From: Syntrophus sp. (in: bacteria)
Lineage (GTDB): Bacteria > Desulfobacterota > Syntrophia > Syntrophales > UBA8958
Direction: 5' to 3'
DNA: 6,498 nt
NCBI GenBank assembly: GCA_003451635.1
Contig: DMAT01000105.1
Span: forward strand, 1 to 6,498
In this document: positions 6,291 to 6,498 of the stretch, one piece after another
Numbering within the stretch: the first letter of the stretch is position 1
How the letters are laid out: every line of letters starts with the position of its first letter
Made by a program: the position numbers and the translations under genes
Notes under the pieces: generated by a model
Seen by the model: only the letters and a program-made list of their open reading frames with translations
Told to the model about the DNA's origin: nothing
Database searches by the model: none

Positions 6291-6368
6291 GTGAGACGTA
6301 TCAATAAAGTCGCATATGACCCTAACGCTCTGCTAAATTCAATAAAGGTAAACATGCATGCTCGCTGA
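6291..6368 (+). pseudogene. 25-codon ORF resembling the N terminus of a YDPN-type small regulator; possible truncated remnant
   Basis: A GTG start follows GGAG (6282-6285) by five bases, and the frame stops at TGA 6366-6368 after 25 codons. The peptide contains AYDPNALLNSIKVNMHAR. The YDPN-x-LL-[DN] pattern resembles, from memory, the start of small helix-turn-helix proteins that read YDPNxLLDxL and continue into KNDAALSRAL. Here the match ends at the stop codon and no other frame continues it, so this could be a remnant cut by deletion or insertion. Alternatively it is a short leader ORF for the overlapping downstream gene, whose ATG (6358) lies 11 bases inside it. It begins 15 bases after the thiolase-like stop. 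The ORF and its ribosome binding site are visible; the family resemblance is a weak recollection. Confidence 0.35.
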
Positions 6369-6498
6369 AGAAGAAATCCAGGAAAGGGCGAAATACTGTT
6401 ATCTTGTTTTTTTCCAGTTGAGCTGCCTGCGCAGCCTCGAGCTGGCCAACCCCGCCCATTACCTGAAGGTCCTTGAGAAATCATCCCTCCGCCTGATC
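6358..6498 (+). CDS. Unidentified gene, 5' part, running off the right edge
   Basis: An ATG at 6358-6360 opens a frame that stays clear for 47 codons to the last base. AAAGG (6344-6348) lies nine bases before it, and an in-frame TAA at 6349-6351 excludes a longer start. The peptide begins MLAEEEIQERAKYCYLVFF, is rich in leucine and glutamate, and continues with LSCLRSLELANPAHYLKVLE, suggesting helices; two cysteines are present. I do not recognise a family. It follows the thiolase-like gene on the same strand and overlaps the short YDPN-type ORF in another frame. The base composition from about 6415 is GC-richer than the preceding spacer, consistent with coding sequence. The minus-strand frame opposite shows no recognisable domain. 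It may be a true gene start, or a fragment if the region was rearranged. Confidence 0.5.
   Translation, partial: MLAEEEIQERAKYCYLVFFQLSCLRSLELANPAHYLKVLEKSSLRLI

Noticed and set aside
6224..6484. Minus-strand 86-codon open frame at the right edge
   Set aside because: It overlaps the thiolase-like stop and two plus-strand frames that have ribosome binding sites; its composition is unlike a conserved protein.
1..6498. CRISPR array, insertion sequence, tRNA or attachment site
   Set aside because: I saw no regularly spaced repeats, transposase or integrase-like protein, terminal inverted repeats or tRNA-like fold on either strand.

Overview
The window reads as chromosomal DNA from a Gram-negative bacterium. 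My best guess is a deltaproteobacterium, possibly a Syntrophales-like anaerobe. The pointers are an RdgC-family protein, a secreted PHP/CehA-type protein with a Sec signal peptide, stand-alone receiver and cNMP/FHA signalling proteins, an HD-GYP protein, and a TLP1-like thiolase homologue. This placement is inference from protein style and moderate base composition, not from a marker gene. I see no rRNA, tRNA, insertion sequence, integrase or CRISPR array.

Layout. Bases 1-472 (+) hold the C-terminal end of an HD-GYP protein, a likely cyclic-di-GMP phosphodiesterase. Converging on it is a minus-strand block, read from right to left: a secreted, membrane-anchored PHP-like protein (3338-1890), a single-domain response regulator (1726-1370), and a cyclic-nucleotide-binding plus FHA protein (1293-532). 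A divergent intergenic region (3339-3563) carries candidate promoters facing both ways. To its right on the plus strand lie an RdgC-like protein (3564-4640) and a thiolase-like protein (4692-6275). The right edge holds a 25-codon ORF (6291-6368) that looks like the start of a truncated regulator, overlapped by the open 5' end of an unidentified gene (6358-6498).

How the genes may fit together. The HD-GYP, receiver and cNMP-FHA proteins form a small signalling cluster: second-messenger turnover, phospho-relay and ligand/phosphopeptide sensing. The receiver and cNMP-FHA genes are probably co-transcribed. The PHP-like gene lies upstream of them with a 163-base gap, so shared transcription is uncertain. 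RdgC (DNA binding, RecA modulation) and the thiolase-like protein (acyl-CoA chemistry) have no evident link to the cluster or to each other; the thiolase-like gene appears to have its own promoter.

The most unusual points are: (a) a PHP-like fold interrupted by a transmembrane hairpin and lacking several expected metal ligands; (b) a cNMP-FHA protein whose usual ligand-contact residues are changed in both domains; (c) a thiolase homologue with no catalytic cysteine at the expected place, apparently expressed from a leaderless transcript; (d) the truncated YDPN-type ORF at the right edge. I did not find convincing evidence of an entirely new multi-gene system, and no gene-free stretch exceeds 300 bases.
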